DNA of 64,000 bases from Rhizobium favelukesii (GCF_000577275.2 NZ_HG916852.1:995001-1059000), one strand, 5' to 3'; positions 47,885-57,921 are shown, numbered from the stretch's first letter. The notes: generated from the sequence alone by a model not told the origin. Numbers and translations: made by a program.

Positions 47885-48763
47885 ATGGCTGATGCTCATC
47901 AGAAACATCACGACTACCACATCATCGACCCGAGCCCGTGGCCAATAATTGCGTCGCTAGGGGCTTTCATCATTACGTTCGGTGGCGTCGGCTTCATGCG
48001 CTACCTCAACGGCGGCTCGCTGCACCTCTTCGGCGTCGAATGGGCTCATCCGTGGCTGTTCTTCATCGGGCTTGCGATCATTCTCTACGTCATGTTCGGC
48101 TGGTGGTCGGACACTGTGAAGGAAGCTGATGAGGGCGCCCATACGCGCGTCGTCTCGCTACACCTTCGCTACGGCATGATTATGTTCATCGCTTCGGAAG
48201 TGATGTTCTTCGTCGCCTGGTTCTGGGCGTACTTCGACGCGAGCCTCTTCCCGAATGAAGCGATCCAGGCCTCGCGCCTTGCCTTCACCGGTGGCCAGTG
48301 GCCGCCGAAGGGAATTGAGGTCCTCGATCCGTGGCACCTGCCGATCTACAACACGGTCATCCTGCTGCTCTCTGGCACGACGGTGACCTGGGCGCACCAC
48401 GCGTTGCTGCACAACGATCGCAGGGGCCTGATTCAGGGCCTCACGCTGACCGTTCTGCTCGGTATCCTGTTCTCCACGGTGCAGGCTTACGAATACGCAC
48501 ACGCTCCGTTCGCCTTCAAGAATTCGATCTACGGCGCGACCTTCTTCATGGCGACCGGTTTCCACGGTTTCCACGTTCTGGTTGGTACGATCTTCCTGCT
48601 GGTCTGCCTGCTGCGCGCGATCCGCGGCGACTTCACGCCGAAGCAGCATTTCGGCTTCGAGGCAGCGGCCTGGTACTGGCACTTCGTCGACGTCGTCTGG
48701 CTCTTCCTGTTCTTCTGCATCTACGTCTGGGGCGGCTGGGGCGCGCCGCTGGCCGCAGGCTGA
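47885..48763 (+). CDS. ctaE: Cytochrome c oxidase subunit III
   Basis: A 292-residue membrane protein with seven helices. Conserved HLRYGMIMFIASEVMFFVAW-like and HFVDVVWLFLF segments are present (both given in part). It stabilises the catalytic core and channels O2. It also has a small His-rich N-terminus (HQKHHDYH). It starts at ATG 47885, 58 bp after ctaG, and ends before a strong terminator. Confidence 0.97.
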   Translation: MADAHQKHHDYHIIDPSPWPIIASLGAFIITFGGVGFMRYLNGGSLHLFGVEWAHPWLFFIGLAIILYVMFGWWSDTVKEADEGAHTRVVSLHLRYGMIMFIASEVMFFVAWFWAYFDASLFPNEAIQASRLAFTGGQWPPKGIEVLDPWHLPIYNTVILLLSGTTVTWAHHALLHNDRRGLIQGLTLTVLLGILFSTVQAYEYAHAPFAFKNSIYGATFFMATGFHGFHVLVGTIFLLVCLLRAIRGDFTPKQHFGFEAAAWYWHFVDVVWLFLFFCIYVWGGWGAPLAAG

Positions 48764-48781
48764 ACGGACAGCATGGAATCG

Positions 48782-48816
48782 AAAAGGGCGGGTGCCACGG
48801 CACCCGCCCTTTTTTC
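48782..48816 (+). terminator. Rho-independent terminator of the cta operon
   Basis: AAAGGGCGGGTG pairs with CACCCGCCCTTT around a 6-base loop, followed by T-run. It lies 20 bp after ctaE; it may also serve the converging kinase-like gene. Confidence 0.92.
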
Positions 48817-48819
48817 CGG

Positions 48820-49461
48820 TCACCGCATGGCGGCGATCCGCTCGAATGCCGAGGGTTCGGGAATGCCGAGGTCCAGGCGCTGCCGGATTGCTTCGGCGCA
48901 TTCGAAGGGTGTCAGCACCGAGGTATCGACCTCAAGATCGTAGATACCGGGGATATGGACCTGCTCCTGCCAGAGCTGGACGGGATTGGGCACGGCTTCG
49001 TCCTCGGTTGCGCGCACATACAGCGTGTGTCGTCCCGGCGAAGGGATGTCCCTTCTCTTCAAGATGACCTCGATCGGACATCTGACGCCGACGAAAAGAA
49101 CCGGCAATCCCTCAAGCCGGCGCGCGCAATCGGCGAGGATGCCGAGCGGCTGAGAGTAGCTGTCGTGATGGCCGAGGTCGGCAACCACATTGAGGCCTAG
49201 TCCGGCATGAATGGCGATCGACTCGTAGAGCGCCACATAGAAAAACGGCACCATCTCCTCAAGATCGGGCCGTTCCCCTCCCGGGCGCAGGCCTATGCCC
49301 GGCAGATAGCGCTCCGGCGTCATCTCGTTGTAGGTGTCGACGCCAAGGTTCATCCATGGGCCGTCGAAGTGCTCCTGGATTGCGTTGGCGATCGACGATT
49401 TTCCACTGCGCGGGGCGCCGTTCAGAATAATGATCTGTCCGGACGAGCTGTCATATGTCAT
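48820..49461 (-). CDS. CPT-family P-loop kinase (chloramphenicol phosphotransferase-like)
   Basis: A 213-residue P-loop protein. Walker A is GAPRSGKSS near the N-terminus, with later VVADLGHHDSYS and FVGVRCPIEVILKRRDIP, the phosphotransferase-like parts of the CPT family. The Streptomyces CPT inactivates chloramphenicol; substrate in this organism is unknown and resistance should not be assumed. It converges with the cta operon and is divergent from the DUF983 gene. Confidence 0.75.
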   Translation of the reverse strand: MTYDSSSGQIIILNGAPRSGKSSIANAIQEHFDGPWMNLGVDTYNEMTPERYLPGIGLRPGGERPDLEEMVPFFYVALYESIAIHAGLGLNVVADLGHHDSYSQPLGILADCARRLEGLPVLFVGVRCPIEVILKRRDIPSPGRHTLYVRATEDEAVPNPVQLWQEQVHIPGIYDLEVDTSVLTPFECAEAIRQRLDLGIPEPSAFERIAAMR

Positions 49462-49592
49462 CAGTTTTCTTCTTCTGTTTGGCGCGAATCGCTGAGGCGA
49501 AAGAGCGCAGGTATTTCCTTTCCCTCTGCGAATACTTTATGGGTGAGTTAAGGCGGACGCTCCGGTTGGCCATAGGCAATTGGAAGGATGGC

Positions 49593-49976
49593 ATGAACGA
49601 CGACAGCGCGCATTTCCCACCGGTCGATCCGGTGAAGACAGGCATCAAGGGGTGCTGCCCGCGCTGCGGCCAGGGAAAGCTGTTCAACGGCCTGCTGGCG
49701 CTGAAACCGCGCTGTTCTGCCTGTGGCCTCGATTACGCCTTTGCCGATGCCGGCGATGGTCCCGCGGTGTTCGTCATTCTCATTGTCGGCTTCATCGTTA
49801 TCGGCTCGGTGCTGTGGCTGGAGGTCAACTACGCGCCGCCGATCTGGCTGCACATTCTGCTGTTCGCTCCCCTGACGATCGTCCTCTCCCTGCTTGCTCT
49901 TCGTTGGTGTAAGGGAATTCTGATCGCGATGCAGTATCGCCACAACGCCAGGGAAGGGCGCCTTTCCCGTGACTGA
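49593..49976 (+). CDS. DUF983 membrane protein
   Basis: A 127-residue protein. An N-terminal zinc-ribbon-like segment (CCPRCGQGKLFNGLL and CSACGLDY, four Cys) precedes two transmembrane helices (VFVILIVGFIVIGSVLW and LHILLFAPLTIVLSLLALRW). DUF983 genes sit in oxidase clusters in many alphaproteobacteria, suggesting a part in cytochrome oxidase biogenesis. ATG 49593 is chosen by the upstream GGAAGGA; the frame opens earlier without family sequence. Overlaps surf1 by 8 bases. Confidence 0.85.
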   Translation: MNDDSAHFPPVDPVKTGIKGCCPRCGQGKLFNGLLALKPRCSACGLDYAFADAGDGPAVFVILIVGFIVIGSVLWLEVNYAPPIWLHILLFAPLTIVLSLLALRWCKGILIAMQYRHNAREGRLSRD

Positions 49977-50718
49977 ACGTCAAGTGTCGGCGCCCAGTCG
50001 AAAGCGGTCGGTCCTGACCGGCATCGCCGTGCTGGTCGCGCTCGCCATCCTCGTTTCGCTCGGGACGTGGCAGGTCGAGCGGCTGCGTTGGAAGGAGAAG
50101 CTGCTCGCCGATATCGCCGAGCGCCGCCAGGCGCCGCCGGCATCGCTTGCAGATATCGAAGCTTTGGCGGCAACAGGCGAGGATATCGACTATCGTCACG
50201 CCACGGTCAGCGGCGAATACGTAAACAGCAAGGAGCGGCACTTCTTCGCCACCTGGCACGGCCGGACGGGTTTTTACGTTTACACACCGCTGCAGCTTGC
50301 CGATCGCCGCTATCTCTTCGTCAATCGCGGGTTCGTTCCCTATGAGAATAAGGAACCCGCAATGCGCATGCAGGGCCAGCTGACCGATCAGCAGACGGTG
50401 ACCGGTCTTGCCCGCGCGAAGCTGCCCGGCAAGCCATCCTGGGTAGTGCCCGACAACGATGTCGCCAAGAACATCTTCTACTGGAAAGACCTCGATGTGA
50501 TGGCGTCCAGCGTCGAGCTCGACAAGGCGCAAGTCGTTCCCTTCTTCGTCGATGCGGACGATACCCCCAATCCGAAGGGTCTCCCGATCGGCGGCGTCAC
50601 CGATGTCGATCTGCCCAACAACCATCTGCAATATGCCTTCACCTGGTACGGCCTGGCGGCAACGCTTGTTGTGATCGTCGTGGTGGCCCGTTTCCGCAAG
50701 CGCGGTCCGGCGCAATAG
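49969..50718 (+). CDS. SURF1 family cytochrome oxidase assembly protein
   Basis: A 249-residue protein with TM helices at both ends (about 15-35 and 222-245) and a periplasmic domain between. The first segment SLGTWQVERLRWKEKLL and the C-terminal YAFTWYGLA are SURF1 signatures. SURF1/Shy1 helps insert heme a into subunit I. Starts at GTG overlapping the DUF983 gene. Confidence 0.93.
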   Translation: MTERQVSAPSRKRSVLTGIAVLVALAILVSLGTWQVERLRWKEKLLADIAERRQAPPASLADIEALAATGEDIDYRHATVSGEYVNSKERHFFATWHGRTGFYVYTPLQLADRRYLFVNRGFVPYENKEPAMRMQGQLTDQQTVTGLARAKLPGKPSWVVPDNDVAKNIFYWKDLDVMASSVELDKAQVVPFFVDADDTPNPKGLPIGGVTDVDLPNNHLQYAFTWYGLAATLVVIVVVARFRKRGPAQ

Positions 50719-50780
50719 TATCGCTTCAATTCTTGCCTATATTGGGCTAGAGAGCCCTATCCCTACAAACCGGAACAGAC

Positions 50781-51782
50781 ATGAATATTGCGGCGAAACC
50801 TCCTTTGACGATCAGGCTGTGCGGACCGCGCGGCTTTTGCGCGGGCGTCGACCGTGCCATCCAGATCGTCGTGCTGGCGCTGAAATCCTACGGTGCGCCG
50901 GTCTATGTCCGTCACGAGATCGTCCACAATCGTTATGTGGTCGAAGGCCTGGAAGCCAAAGGCGCCGTCTTCGTCGAAGAGCTCGCCGAGATCCCGGAAG
51001 AGCACCGCGCCCAGCCGGTCGTCTTCTCCGCCCATGGCGTGCCGAAATCCGTTCCGGAAGACGCGAGCGCCCGTAATCTCTTCTACCTCGACGCCACATG
51101 TCCGCTGGTGTCGAAGGTTCACAAGCAGGCGATGCGCCACAACCGCCTCGGCCGCCATGTGATACTGATCGGTCATGCCGGTCACCCTGAAGTCATCGGC
51201 ACGATGGGCCAGTTGCCGGAGGGCTCCGTGTCCCTGATCGAGACCGTCGAGGACGCAGACGCCTACAAGCCCGCCGACCCGGATAATCTGGGGTTTGTGA
51301 CGCAGACGACGCTGTCGGTGGACGACACGGCCGGCGTCATCGCGCGCCTGCAGCAACGCTTCCCCAATCTGACGGCGCCGGCCGCCGACTCGATCTGCTA
51401 CGCCACGACCAACCGTCAGGAAGTGGTCAAGCAGGCTGCCCCCGGCTGCGATCTGTTCATCATCGTTGGTGCGCCAAATTCGTCCAATTCCAAGCGGCTG
51501 GTCGAGGTTGCGTTGCGGGCAGGGGCCAAGAAGTCGCTGCTCGTGCAGCGCGCTTCGGAACTCGATTGGGCGGACATCGGCCCGATCTCGACGCTCGGAC
51601 TTTCCGCCGGCGCATCGGCGCCCGAGGTGATCGTCAACGAGATCATCGAGGCCTTCCGCGCCCGCTTCGATGCCAAGGTCGAGCTCGCCGAGACGGTTCA
51701 GGAAAACGAACATTTCCTCGTCAACCGCGAGCTGCGCAACATAGAGCTGACGACATCAGACATGGCTTTCGTAAACGGGTGA
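50781..51782 (+). CDS. ispH: 4-hydroxy-3-methylbut-2-enyl diphosphate reductase
   Basis: A 333-residue iron-sulfur enzyme (LytB) that makes IPP and DMAPP from HMBPP, the last MEP step. The three cluster Cys are in [20 protein letters not shown] and [20 protein letters not shown] and SAGASAPE are also present. Works with dxs of the same window in isoprenoid synthesis. Confidence 0.97.
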   Translation: MNIAAKPPLTIRLCGPRGFCAGVDRAIQIVVLALKSYGAPVYVRHEIVHNRYVVEGLEAKGAVFVEELAEIPEEHRAQPVVFSAHGVPKSVPEDASARNLFYLDATCPLVSKVHKQAMRHNRLGRHVILIGHAGHPEVIGTMGQLPEGSVSLIETVEDADAYKPADPDNLGFVTQTTLSVDDTAGVIARLQQRFPNLTAPAADSICYATTNRQEVVKQAAPGCDLFIIVGAPNSSNSKRLVEVALRAGAKKSLLVQRASELDWADIGPISTLGLSAGASAPEVIVNEIIEAFRARFDAKVELAETVQENEHFLVNRELRNIELTTSDMAFVNG

Positions 51783-51789
51783 GTCGTGA

Positions 51790-51855
51790 TCCCGCTTGAG
51801 CGGGAGCAATCGTCGAGGGGATGATTGCAGCGGCCGCCAGCGCCCGGACCGGGCG
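51790..51855. repeat. Three hairpins in a row between ispH and thrB
   Basis: Three short inverted repeats follow each other: TCCCGCTTGAGCGGGA at 51790-51805, GCAATC/GATTGC at 51806-51828, and CGCCCG/CGGGCG at 51841-51855. This is like a REP or RIME-type mosaic of palindromes, but no second copy is seen in this window. It begins 7 bp after the ispH stop and may also terminate or protect its message. Confidence 0.45.
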
Positions 51856-51894
51856 GGGGCCTTCCATTGATCAAACACTTTCGCGGGACGTAAA

Positions 51895-52860
51895 TTGGCT
51901 GTCTACACCGATATTTCCGAAGACGATTTGAAGTGGTTCCTGACGGAGTACGATACCGGCACGCTGCTGTCCTACAAGGGCATCGCGGAAGGTGTCGAGA
52001 ACTCGAACTTCCTGCTGCACACCACCAAGGAACCGCTGATCCTCACGCTTTATGAAAAGCGAGTCGAAAAGAACGATCTGCCCTTCTTCCTCGGGCTGAT
52101 GCAGCATCTGGCCGCCCGTGGACTGTCCTGCCCGCTGCCGCTGCCGCGGAACGATGGTGCGCTGCTCGGGACGCTCTCCGATCGCCCGGCCGCGCTGATC
52201 TCGTTTTTGGAAGGGATGTGGCTGCGCAAGCCGGAGGCCAAGCATTGCCGCGAAGTCGGAAAGGCGCTCGCGCAGATGCATGTCGCCGGTGAAGGCTTCA
52301 CGCTGAAGCGGCCGAATGCGCTGTCGGTCGATGGTTGGAAGGTGCTGTGGGAGAAGTCGGAGGCCCGTGCCGACGAGGTGGAAAAGGGCCTGCAGAACGA
52401 GATCCGCGGCGAACTCGATTTCCTCGCCGCCAACTGGCCGAAGAACCTGCCGGATGGCGTCATCCACGCCGATCTCTTTCCCGACAATGTCTTCTTCCTC
52501 GGCGACGCGCTATCCGGTCTGATCGACTTCTATTTCGCCTGCAACGACCTGCTTGCCTATGACGTCTCGATCATCCTGAACGCCTGGTGCTTCGAAAAGG
52601 ACGGCGCCTACAACATCACCAAGGGAATGGCGATGCTGGAAGGCTACCAGAGCGTCCGACCGTTGAGCGCTGCCGAGCGCGCCGCGCTGCCGATGCTGTC
52701 GCGCGGCTCAGCGCTGCGCTTCTTCCTGACGCGCCTGTACGACTGGCTGACGACGCCCGAGGGCGCGCTGGTCACCAAGAAGGATCCGCTCGAATATCTG
52801 CGCAAGCTGCGCTTCCACCGGCAGATCGGCTCTGCCGCCGAATATGGGCTTGCGGCATGA
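51895..52860 (+). CDS. thrB: Homoserine kinase (ThrB2/aminoglycoside-phosphotransferase fold)
   Basis: A 321-residue kinase that makes O-phosphohomoserine for threonine synthesis. It has the APH-type catalytic loop [13 protein letters not shown] and the metal-binding GLIDFYFA region, the form of ThrB used by alphaproteobacteria. Start is TTG (the protein reads [12 protein letters not shown]). The stop overlaps the rnhA start (ATGA). Confidence 0.93.
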   Translation: MAVYTDISEDDLKWFLTEYDTGTLLSYKGIAEGVENSNFLLHTTKEPLILTLYEKRVEKNDLPFFLGLMQHLAARGLSCPLPLPRNDGALLGTLSDRPAALISFLEGMWLRKPEAKHCREVGKALAQMHVAGEGFTLKRPNALSVDGWKVLWEKSEARADEVEKGLQNEIRGELDFLAANWPKNLPDGVIHADLFPDNVFFLGDALSGLIDFYFACNDLLAYDVSIILNAWCFEKDGAYNITKGMAMLEGYQSVRPLSAAERAALPMLSRGSALRFFLTRLYDWLTTPEGALVTKKDPLEYLRKLRFHRQIGSAAEYGLAA

Positions 52861-53297
52861 AACACGTCGATATCTTCACGGACGGCGCCTGCTCCGGTAA
52901 TCCCGGGCCTGGCGGCTGGGGCGCGGTTCTGCGCTATGGCGAGGTCGAAAAGGAGCTCTGCGGCGGCGAGGCCGAGACGACCAACAACCGCATGGAACTG
53001 CTCGCGGCGATCTCAGCTTTGTCAGCTTTGAAAGCACCCTGCGAGGTCGATCTTTATACCGACAGCGTCTACGTCAAAGACGGGATCTCCAAGTGGATCT
53101 TCGGCTGGAAGAAGAACGGCTGGAAGACCGCCGACAAGAAGCCGGTGAAGAACGCCGAGCTCTGGCAGGCGCTCGAGGAAGCCCGCAACAGGCACAAGGT
53201 CACGCTGCACTGGGTCAAGGGCCACGCCGGCCATCCGGAAAACGAGCGCGCCGACGAACTCGCCCGCAAGGGCATGGAGCCGTTCAAGAAACGCTAG
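52857..53297 (+). CDS. rnhA: Ribonuclease HI
   Basis: A 146-residue enzyme that cuts RNA in RNA-DNA hybrids. The four catalytic acids are seen in [37 protein letters not shown] and NERADELA. The ATG at 52857 overlaps the thrB TGA, so the two are coupled. Confidence 0.97.
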   Translation: MKHVDIFTDGACSGNPGPGGWGAVLRYGEVEKELCGGEAETTNNRMELLAAISALSALKAPCEVDLYTDSVYVKDGISKWIFGWKKNGWKTADKKPVKNAELWQALEEARNRHKVTLHWVKGHAGHPENERADELARKGMEPFKKR

Positions 53298-53390
53298 AAC
53301 GTTCTGCGCAAAATTTCGTAGAAACAAAGACGTGGGGCGTTTGGCTGAATCAAGTCGGGAAACGCGTTAGCGCGAAGCGGGAGGAATGCC

Positions 53391-54194
53391 GTGCGGATTG
53401 TCTCGCTGAATGCATGGGGTGGAAAGCTGCATGCGCCGTTGCTTCACTATCTCGCCGAGATCAACGCCGATGTTCTCTGCCTACAGGAAATTACCCGTTC
53501 CGTTGCCGTTGCCAGTGACTGGCTGGTCTACCGCGACGGCAGTCATATCCTGCCGCAGCGCGCCAATCTGTTTGCCGAGATCAAGGCGATCCTTCCCACG
53601 CACGATGCGTTCTTCGCGCCGACCGCCAGAGGCGAGCTTTTCGACGGCGATGCGTCGGTCATGTCGGAATTCGGTCTGGCGACCTTCGTGCGCGCGTCTC
53701 TTCCGGTCATCGGCCAAGCCACGGATTTCGTCCATGGCGACTTCTCGAGTGACGGCTATGGGCCGCATCCTCGGGCGCGCAACGCCCATTGCCTTCGCCT
53801 GTTCGATTATCGCGCCAACCGCGCGATCACCGTCGCCCAGCTGCACGGCCTGCGCGATCTGGCCGGCAAGGGCGACACACCGGCGCGTCGCGGGCAGGCG
53901 GATGCGTTGGTCGCTCTCATCCGCCGCATATGGCGCGAAGGCGAGCCGCTGGTCGTCTGTGGCGACTTCAACGTTCTCCCCGAAAGCATGATGTTCCAAG
54001 CACTTGCCGCGCTCGGCCTCAGCGACCTCGTGACCTTCCGCGGCCATACGGACACGAGAACCTCGCACTACATGAAGGAAGGCCGCTACGCCGACTACAT
54101 GCTGGTGAGCGCCGATGTGGAGGTCAGGTCCTTCGAGGTCGTCAAGCAGCCTGAGGTCTCCGACCATCGTGCCCTTCTGCTGGAGATTGAATAG
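53391..54194 (+). CDS. Endonuclease/exonuclease/phosphatase family protein
   Basis: A 267-residue EEP-fold hydrolase. Motifs are the N-terminal VSLNAWGGK, metal-binding LQEITRS, VVCGDFNVLPES and C-terminal SDHRALLLEI. Substrate may be DNA, phospholipid or inositol phosphate. GTG start with GAGGAA upstream. No signal peptide is seen. Confidence 0.85.
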   Translation: MRIVSLNAWGGKLHAPLLHYLAEINADVLCLQEITRSVAVASDWLVYRDGSHILPQRANLFAEIKAILPTHDAFFAPTARGELFDGDASVMSEFGLATFVRASLPVIGQATDFVHGDFSSDGYGPHPRARNAHCLRLFDYRANRAITVAQLHGLRDLAGKGDTPARRGQADALVALIRRIWREGEPLVVCGDFNVLPESMMFQALAALGLSDLVTFRGHTDTRTSHYMKEGRYADYMLVSADVEVRSFEVVKQPEVSDHRALLLEIE

Positions 54195-54353
54195 GCAAGC
54201 CTTGCCGCAGCAGCCGTTCGGGGCGACGCCGAGCATATCCGTGCCATCGCGCTCGTGGCCCTCGGCATCGGCCACAGCGCGAGCGGGCTGTTTGCCCATG
54301 AGGGGCAGGGGGCGATACGTCGCTCCCTGCCAAAAGCCTGGGAGGCTTGTCGA

Positions 54354-55544
54354 TTACGCTGCCTTGGCGACCTCGCCATGCGGGTCGAGGACGAACTTCG
54401 TCGCTGCGCCGTGGTCGAAGCTTTCGTAGCCCTGCACCGCCTCTTCGAGAGGAATGACCTTGGCATTGACGATATCGGCAATCGGCAGCCGGTCGTGCAG
54501 GATCGCCTGCATGAGCTGGCGATTGTACTTCAGCACCGGCGTTTGACCCGTATGGAAGGACTGGGCCTTTGCCCACCCTAGGCCGAAGCGCAGCGACAGG
54601 TTGCCGTGCTTGGCGGCATTGTCGACAGCACCCGGATCCTCGGTCACGTAGAGGCCGGGAATGCCGATTGAGCCGGCCGCGCGGGTGATTTCCATCATCT
54701 GGTTCAACACGATCGCCGGCTGTTCGCCGCCGCTATGGCCGCGCGCCTCGAAGCCGACGGCGTCAATGGCGCTATCCACCTCGTTGCTGCCGGTCACCTG
54801 CGCGATCATGTCGCCCAGGCGATCGCTCTTCGAAAGATCGATCGGTTCGAAGCCAACCTTGGCTGCATGGGCAAGGCGATCCTTGTTGAAGTCGCCGATC
54901 ATCACGACGGCGGCGCCAAGAATGCGGGCGGAAGCAGCTGCCGCGAGCCCGACCGGGCCGGCACCGGCAACATAGACGGTGGATCCGACGCCGACGCCGG
55001 CCCGCACCGCGCCGTGGAAGCCGGTGGGCAGGATGTCCGAAAGCATGGTCAGGTCGCGGATCTTCTCCATTGCCCGGTCGCGATCGGGGAATTTCAGCAG
55101 ATTGAAATCGGCATAGGGAATGGTGACGTAGCGGGCCTGCCCGCCGATCCAGCCGCCCATATCGACATAACCATAGGCACCGCCGGCGCGCGACGGGTTG
55201 ACCGTCAGGCAGACGCCGGTGTCCTGCGACTTGCAGCAACGGCAGCGGCCGCAGGCGACGTTGAACGGCACCGAGACGATATCGCCGACCTCGAGCATCT
55301 CCACGTCGATGCCTTTTTCGATGATCTCACCGGTGATCTCGTGGCCGAGGACGAGGCCGGGCATGGCAGTGGTGCGGCCGCGGACCATGTGCTGGTCCGA
55401 CCCGCAAATATTGGTGGAAATCACTTTCAGGATGACACCGTGCTCGATTCTGCGGCCATCGGGCGCTTCAAGCTTCGGATCGTCGATGTCGTGGATTTCG
55501 ACCTTGCCGGGTCGCATATAGACGACGCCTCGGTTCTTGCTCAT
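54354..55544 (-). CDS. fdhA: Glutathione-independent formaldehyde dehydrogenase (zinc MDR family)
   Basis: A 396-residue zinc alcohol-dehydrogenase relative that oxidises formaldehyde with NAD and no glutathione. Catalytic zinc ligands are in TNICGSDQH and VLGHEITGE; the structural zinc Cys run is CGRCRCCKSQDTGVC. The NAD loop is YVAGAGPVGLAAAAS. It could use the formaldehyde from the Rieske demethylase, but they are 48 kb apart. The second of two close ATGs (55544) has better spacing to GGAGGAG. Confidence 0.88.
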   Translation of the reverse strand: MSKNRGVVYMRPGKVEIHDIDDPKLEAPDGRRIEHGVILKVISTNICGSDQHMVRGRTTAMPGLVLGHEITGEIIEKGIDVEMLEVGDIVSVPFNVACGRCRCCKSQDTGVCLTVNPSRAGGAYGYVDMGGWIGGQARYVTIPYADFNLLKFPDRDRAMEKIRDLTMLSDILPTGFHGAVRAGVGVGSTVYVAGAGPVGLAAAASARILGAAVVMIGDFNKDRLAHAAKVGFEPIDLSKSDRLGDMIAQVTGSNEVDSAIDAVGFEARGHSGGEQPAIVLNQMMEITRAAGSIGIPGLYVTEDPGAVDNAAKHGNLSLRFGLGWAKAQSFHTGQTPVLKYNRQLMQAILHDRLPIADIVNAKVIPLEEAVQGYESFDHGAATKFVLDPHGEVAKAA

Positions 55545-55781
55545 TTCCATCTCCTCCGTTGAAAACCTGCCGACCGTGCGTGGCTCCTCAACCCCATACA
55601 GCCGTTGATGACAGACTAGAGAAGAATGACCGCAGCACCGTTCCGATTACGACGGTTTGAGGGACGGAAATGGTCGTCGGCCGCGGAGGGCTTCGTTTCC
55701 TGTTGAGAGCAGGCTTTATTGTTGCCCCGTCGACACTTCTCTCTCTATGTTTGCAGGCAATGTTGTTTGGGAGGATGCCAT

Positions 55782-56090
55782 ATGATCCTGCACTGCGTGC
55801 TGATGCGGCTGAAAGCCGCGATGACGGCCGAAGAGAAGCAGTCCTTATTTGAATCGATCGTCGCGTTGCAGCAGGTGATCCCCGGCATCATCGATATCAA
55901 ATACGGTCCGAACGTCTCGCCGGAAGGTCTGCATGCCGGTTACGTTGACGGTTTTGCCGTGACGTTCGAAAGTGCCGAGGCGCGCGATGCCTACCTTGTG
56001 CATCCGGAGCATGTGGATGTCGGCGAGCGCATCGTCTCCTCGACAGATGGCGGATTGGGTGGCTTGATCGTTTTCGATCTCAATTATTGA
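55782..56090 (+). CDS. Dabb-domain (stress-responsive A/B barrel) protein
   Basis: A 102-residue single alpha/beta-barrel domain. MILHCVLMRLKAAMTAEEK and the HPEHVDVGERIVS segment are typical Dabb features. Plant relatives include olivetolic acid cyclase; bacterial members have unknown roles. ATG 55782 follows GGGAGGA at normal spacing; the longer frame upstream is not used. Confidence 0.82.
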   Translation: MILHCVLMRLKAAMTAEEKQSLFESIVALQQVIPGIIDIKYGPNVSPEGLHAGYVDGFAVTFESAEARDAYLVHPEHVDVGERIVSSTDGGLGGLIVFDLNY

Positions 56091-56127
56091 GGCCGGGCCG
56101 AGTCTTTGCGCAATCCGGTGTTTGCCG

Positions 56128-57030
56128 TCAACTGGCCTTTGCCATGGCCGCCACGAGTTGGTCGACATTATAGCGGAACATCTTTTCGTAGGTTGATGCA
56201 GGTCCTTTGGCGTCGGAAAGAGATTCGACATAGAGCTCGCCACCGGGCTCGGCGCCTGTCGCCTTGGCAATCTGCCTGACGAGGCGCGGGTCGTTGGAGT
56301 TCTCGAAGAAATACGTCTTCACGTGCTCGGCCTTGATCTGTTCGATCAGTCTTGCGATCTCGGCGGCCGAGGCTTCGCTCTCCGTCGATACGCCGATCGG
56401 CGCGAGGAACTGCACGCCGTATTCACGTCCGAAATAGCCGAAGGCGTCGTGGCTGGTCAGGACCTTGCGATGGTCCAGCGCGATCTTTCCGAGTTTCGAA
56501 TGCGCGTAGGCATCGAGCGCATCGAGCTTCTTCATGTAGGTCTCGGCATTGGTTTTGAACGCAGCGGCATCGGCCGGAGCTGCCTTCGCAAGCGCTTGCT
56601 CGATGTTGGCGACCCAGACCTTGACATTGACGGGGCTGTTCCAGACATGTGGATCGGTCACGGTTTGCGCATTTTCGGCCATGGTCCGGAACTTTATCCC
56701 GTCTGAGACGACGACCGGCTTGCCCTTATAGCCTGAGGCGCTAATCAAGCGATCCATCCAGCCCTCCAGACCATCGCCGCTGACGAAAGCGATCTGTGCC
56801 GCATTGAGGTTCTTCGCGTCGCTTGGCGATGGTTCAAACTCATGGGGATCGCCGTTCGGGCCGACAAGGCTCGTGACCGTTACGTGGTCGCCACCGACTT
56901 GGTGGACCACGTCGGCGAGCACGGTGAAGGAGGCGACGACCTTCAGCGGCGCGGCGGAAGCCGACGACGTCGTCGAAAGCGCCACCAGCGCCGGGATCAT
57001 CACTGAGAGAAGCAGTCTGCGGGAAATCAT
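56128..57030 (-). CDS. Metal ABC transporter substrate-binding protein (zinc/manganese type)
   Basis: A 300-residue cluster A-I periplasmic binding protein with a signal peptide (LLLSVMIPALVALSTTSSASA). Metal ligands are His in DPHEFEPSP, DPHVWNS and TSHDAFGYF, with the fourth acidic residue near the C-terminus. It has no His-rich loop between the first and second ligands, so it is nearer AztC/TroA than ZnuA of E. coli. Zinc is likely from the upstream Zur-like operator; manganese remains possible. Last gene of the ABC operon, 18 bp after the permease. Confidence 0.85.
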   Translation of the reverse strand: MISRRLLLSVMIPALVALSTTSSASAAPLKVVASFTVLADVVHQVGGDHVTVTSLVGPNGDPHEFEPSPSDAKNLNAAQIAFVSGDGLEGWMDRLISASGYKGKPVVVSDGIKFRTMAENAQTVTDPHVWNSPVNVKVWVANIEQALAKAAPADAAAFKTNAETYMKKLDALDAYAHSKLGKIALDHRKVLTSHDAFGYFGREYGVQFLAPIGVSTESEASAAEIARLIEQIKAEHVKTYFFENSNDPRLVRQIAKATGAEPGGELYVESLSDAKGPASTYEKMFRYNVDQLVAAMAKAS

Positions 57031-57048
57031 GCGAAGTCTCCGGGGTTG

Positions 57049-57921
57049 TCAGCCGTTCAGGTGCGGGCGAGGGAAATACCGCCGGGCGAGGCCCGACGGG
57101 GCGAGGAAGATCGAAAGGCCGTAGATCAGCGCCGCCGTCATGATGATCGTCGGTCCGGACGCGAGTTCGAGATGGTAGGAGGCAACAAGCCCGAGATAGC
57201 CTGCGGCAGTTGCGCTCGCAGCCGCAATCGCCATCATGGATGGGAGGTTGCGTGACCAGAGTTGTGCGATCGCCGCCGGCAGCATCATCAGGCCGACCGC
57301 CATCAGCGTCCCCAAGGCTTGGAAACTGGCGACCAGATTAAGCACGACCAGCAGCAGGAAGAGAAAGTGATAGGTCGGTCCGCGCCCGCCGATGGCCCTT
57401 AGGAAACCGGGATCGAAGCATTCCGCGACCAGCGGCCTGTAGATGATCGCGAGCACTGCCAGTGTCACCGTGCTGATGGCGCCGATCTCATAAAGGGCCG
57501 GACTGTCGATAGCGAGGATGGTGCCGAAGAGGACGTGCAACAGGTCGATATTCGAACCGCGCAACGAAACGATGAGGACGCCGAGCGCCAGCGAGGACAG
57601 GTAGAAGCTGGCGAAGCTCGCATCCTCCTGCAAGGAGGTCACGCGGCTGACCATGCCCGACAGGAGTGCAACCGAAAGCCCGGCAACGAGCCCGCCGAGC
57701 CCCATTGCCGTCAGCGAGAGCGAGCCGGCAACAAGATAGCCGATGGCGGCGCCAGGCAGCACGGCATGGCTCATCGCGTCGCCGACGAGACTCATGCGCC
57801 GCAACATCAGGAAGACCCCGATCGGACCGGAGCCAAGTCCCAGGCACAGGCAGGCGACAAGCGCGCGGCGCATGAAGCCGTAGTCGGCGAAGGGCGCGAA
57901 AAGGAGATCATAGGCCGTCAT
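57049..57921 (-). CDS. Metal ABC transporter permease (ABC-3 family)
   Basis: A 290-residue integral membrane protein with about eight helices. It shows the ABC-3 family traits, such as SLVGDAMSHAVLPGAAIGYL and LMAVGLMMLPAAIAQLW. It forms the metal channel with the ATPase. Starts at ATG 57921, overlapping the ATPase stop by four bases (ATGA). Confidence 0.9.
   Translation of the reverse strand: MTAYDLLFAPFADYGFMRRALVACLCLGLGSGPIGVFLMLRRMSLVGDAMSHAVLPGAAIGYLVAGSLSLTAMGLGGLVAGLSVALLSGMVSRVTSLQEDASFASFYLSSLALGVLIVSLRGSNIDLLHVLFGTILAIDSPALYEIGAISTVTLAVLAIIYRPLVAECFDPGFLRAIGGRGPTYHFLFLLLVVLNLVASFQALGTLMAVGLMMLPAAIAQLWSRNLPSMMAIAAASATAAGYLGLVASYHLELASGPTIIMTAALIYGLSIFLAPSGLARRYFPRPHLNG

Noticed and set aside
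48820..49461. Chloramphenicol resistance gene
   Set aside because: Only fold-level similarity to chloramphenicol phosphotransferase is seen; such P-loop kinases are common and the substrate is unknown.
53481..54299. Antisense frame over the EEP hydrolase that extends into the spacer before fdhA
   Set aside because: The part in the spacer is short and has no conserved content; the EEP gene explains the rest.
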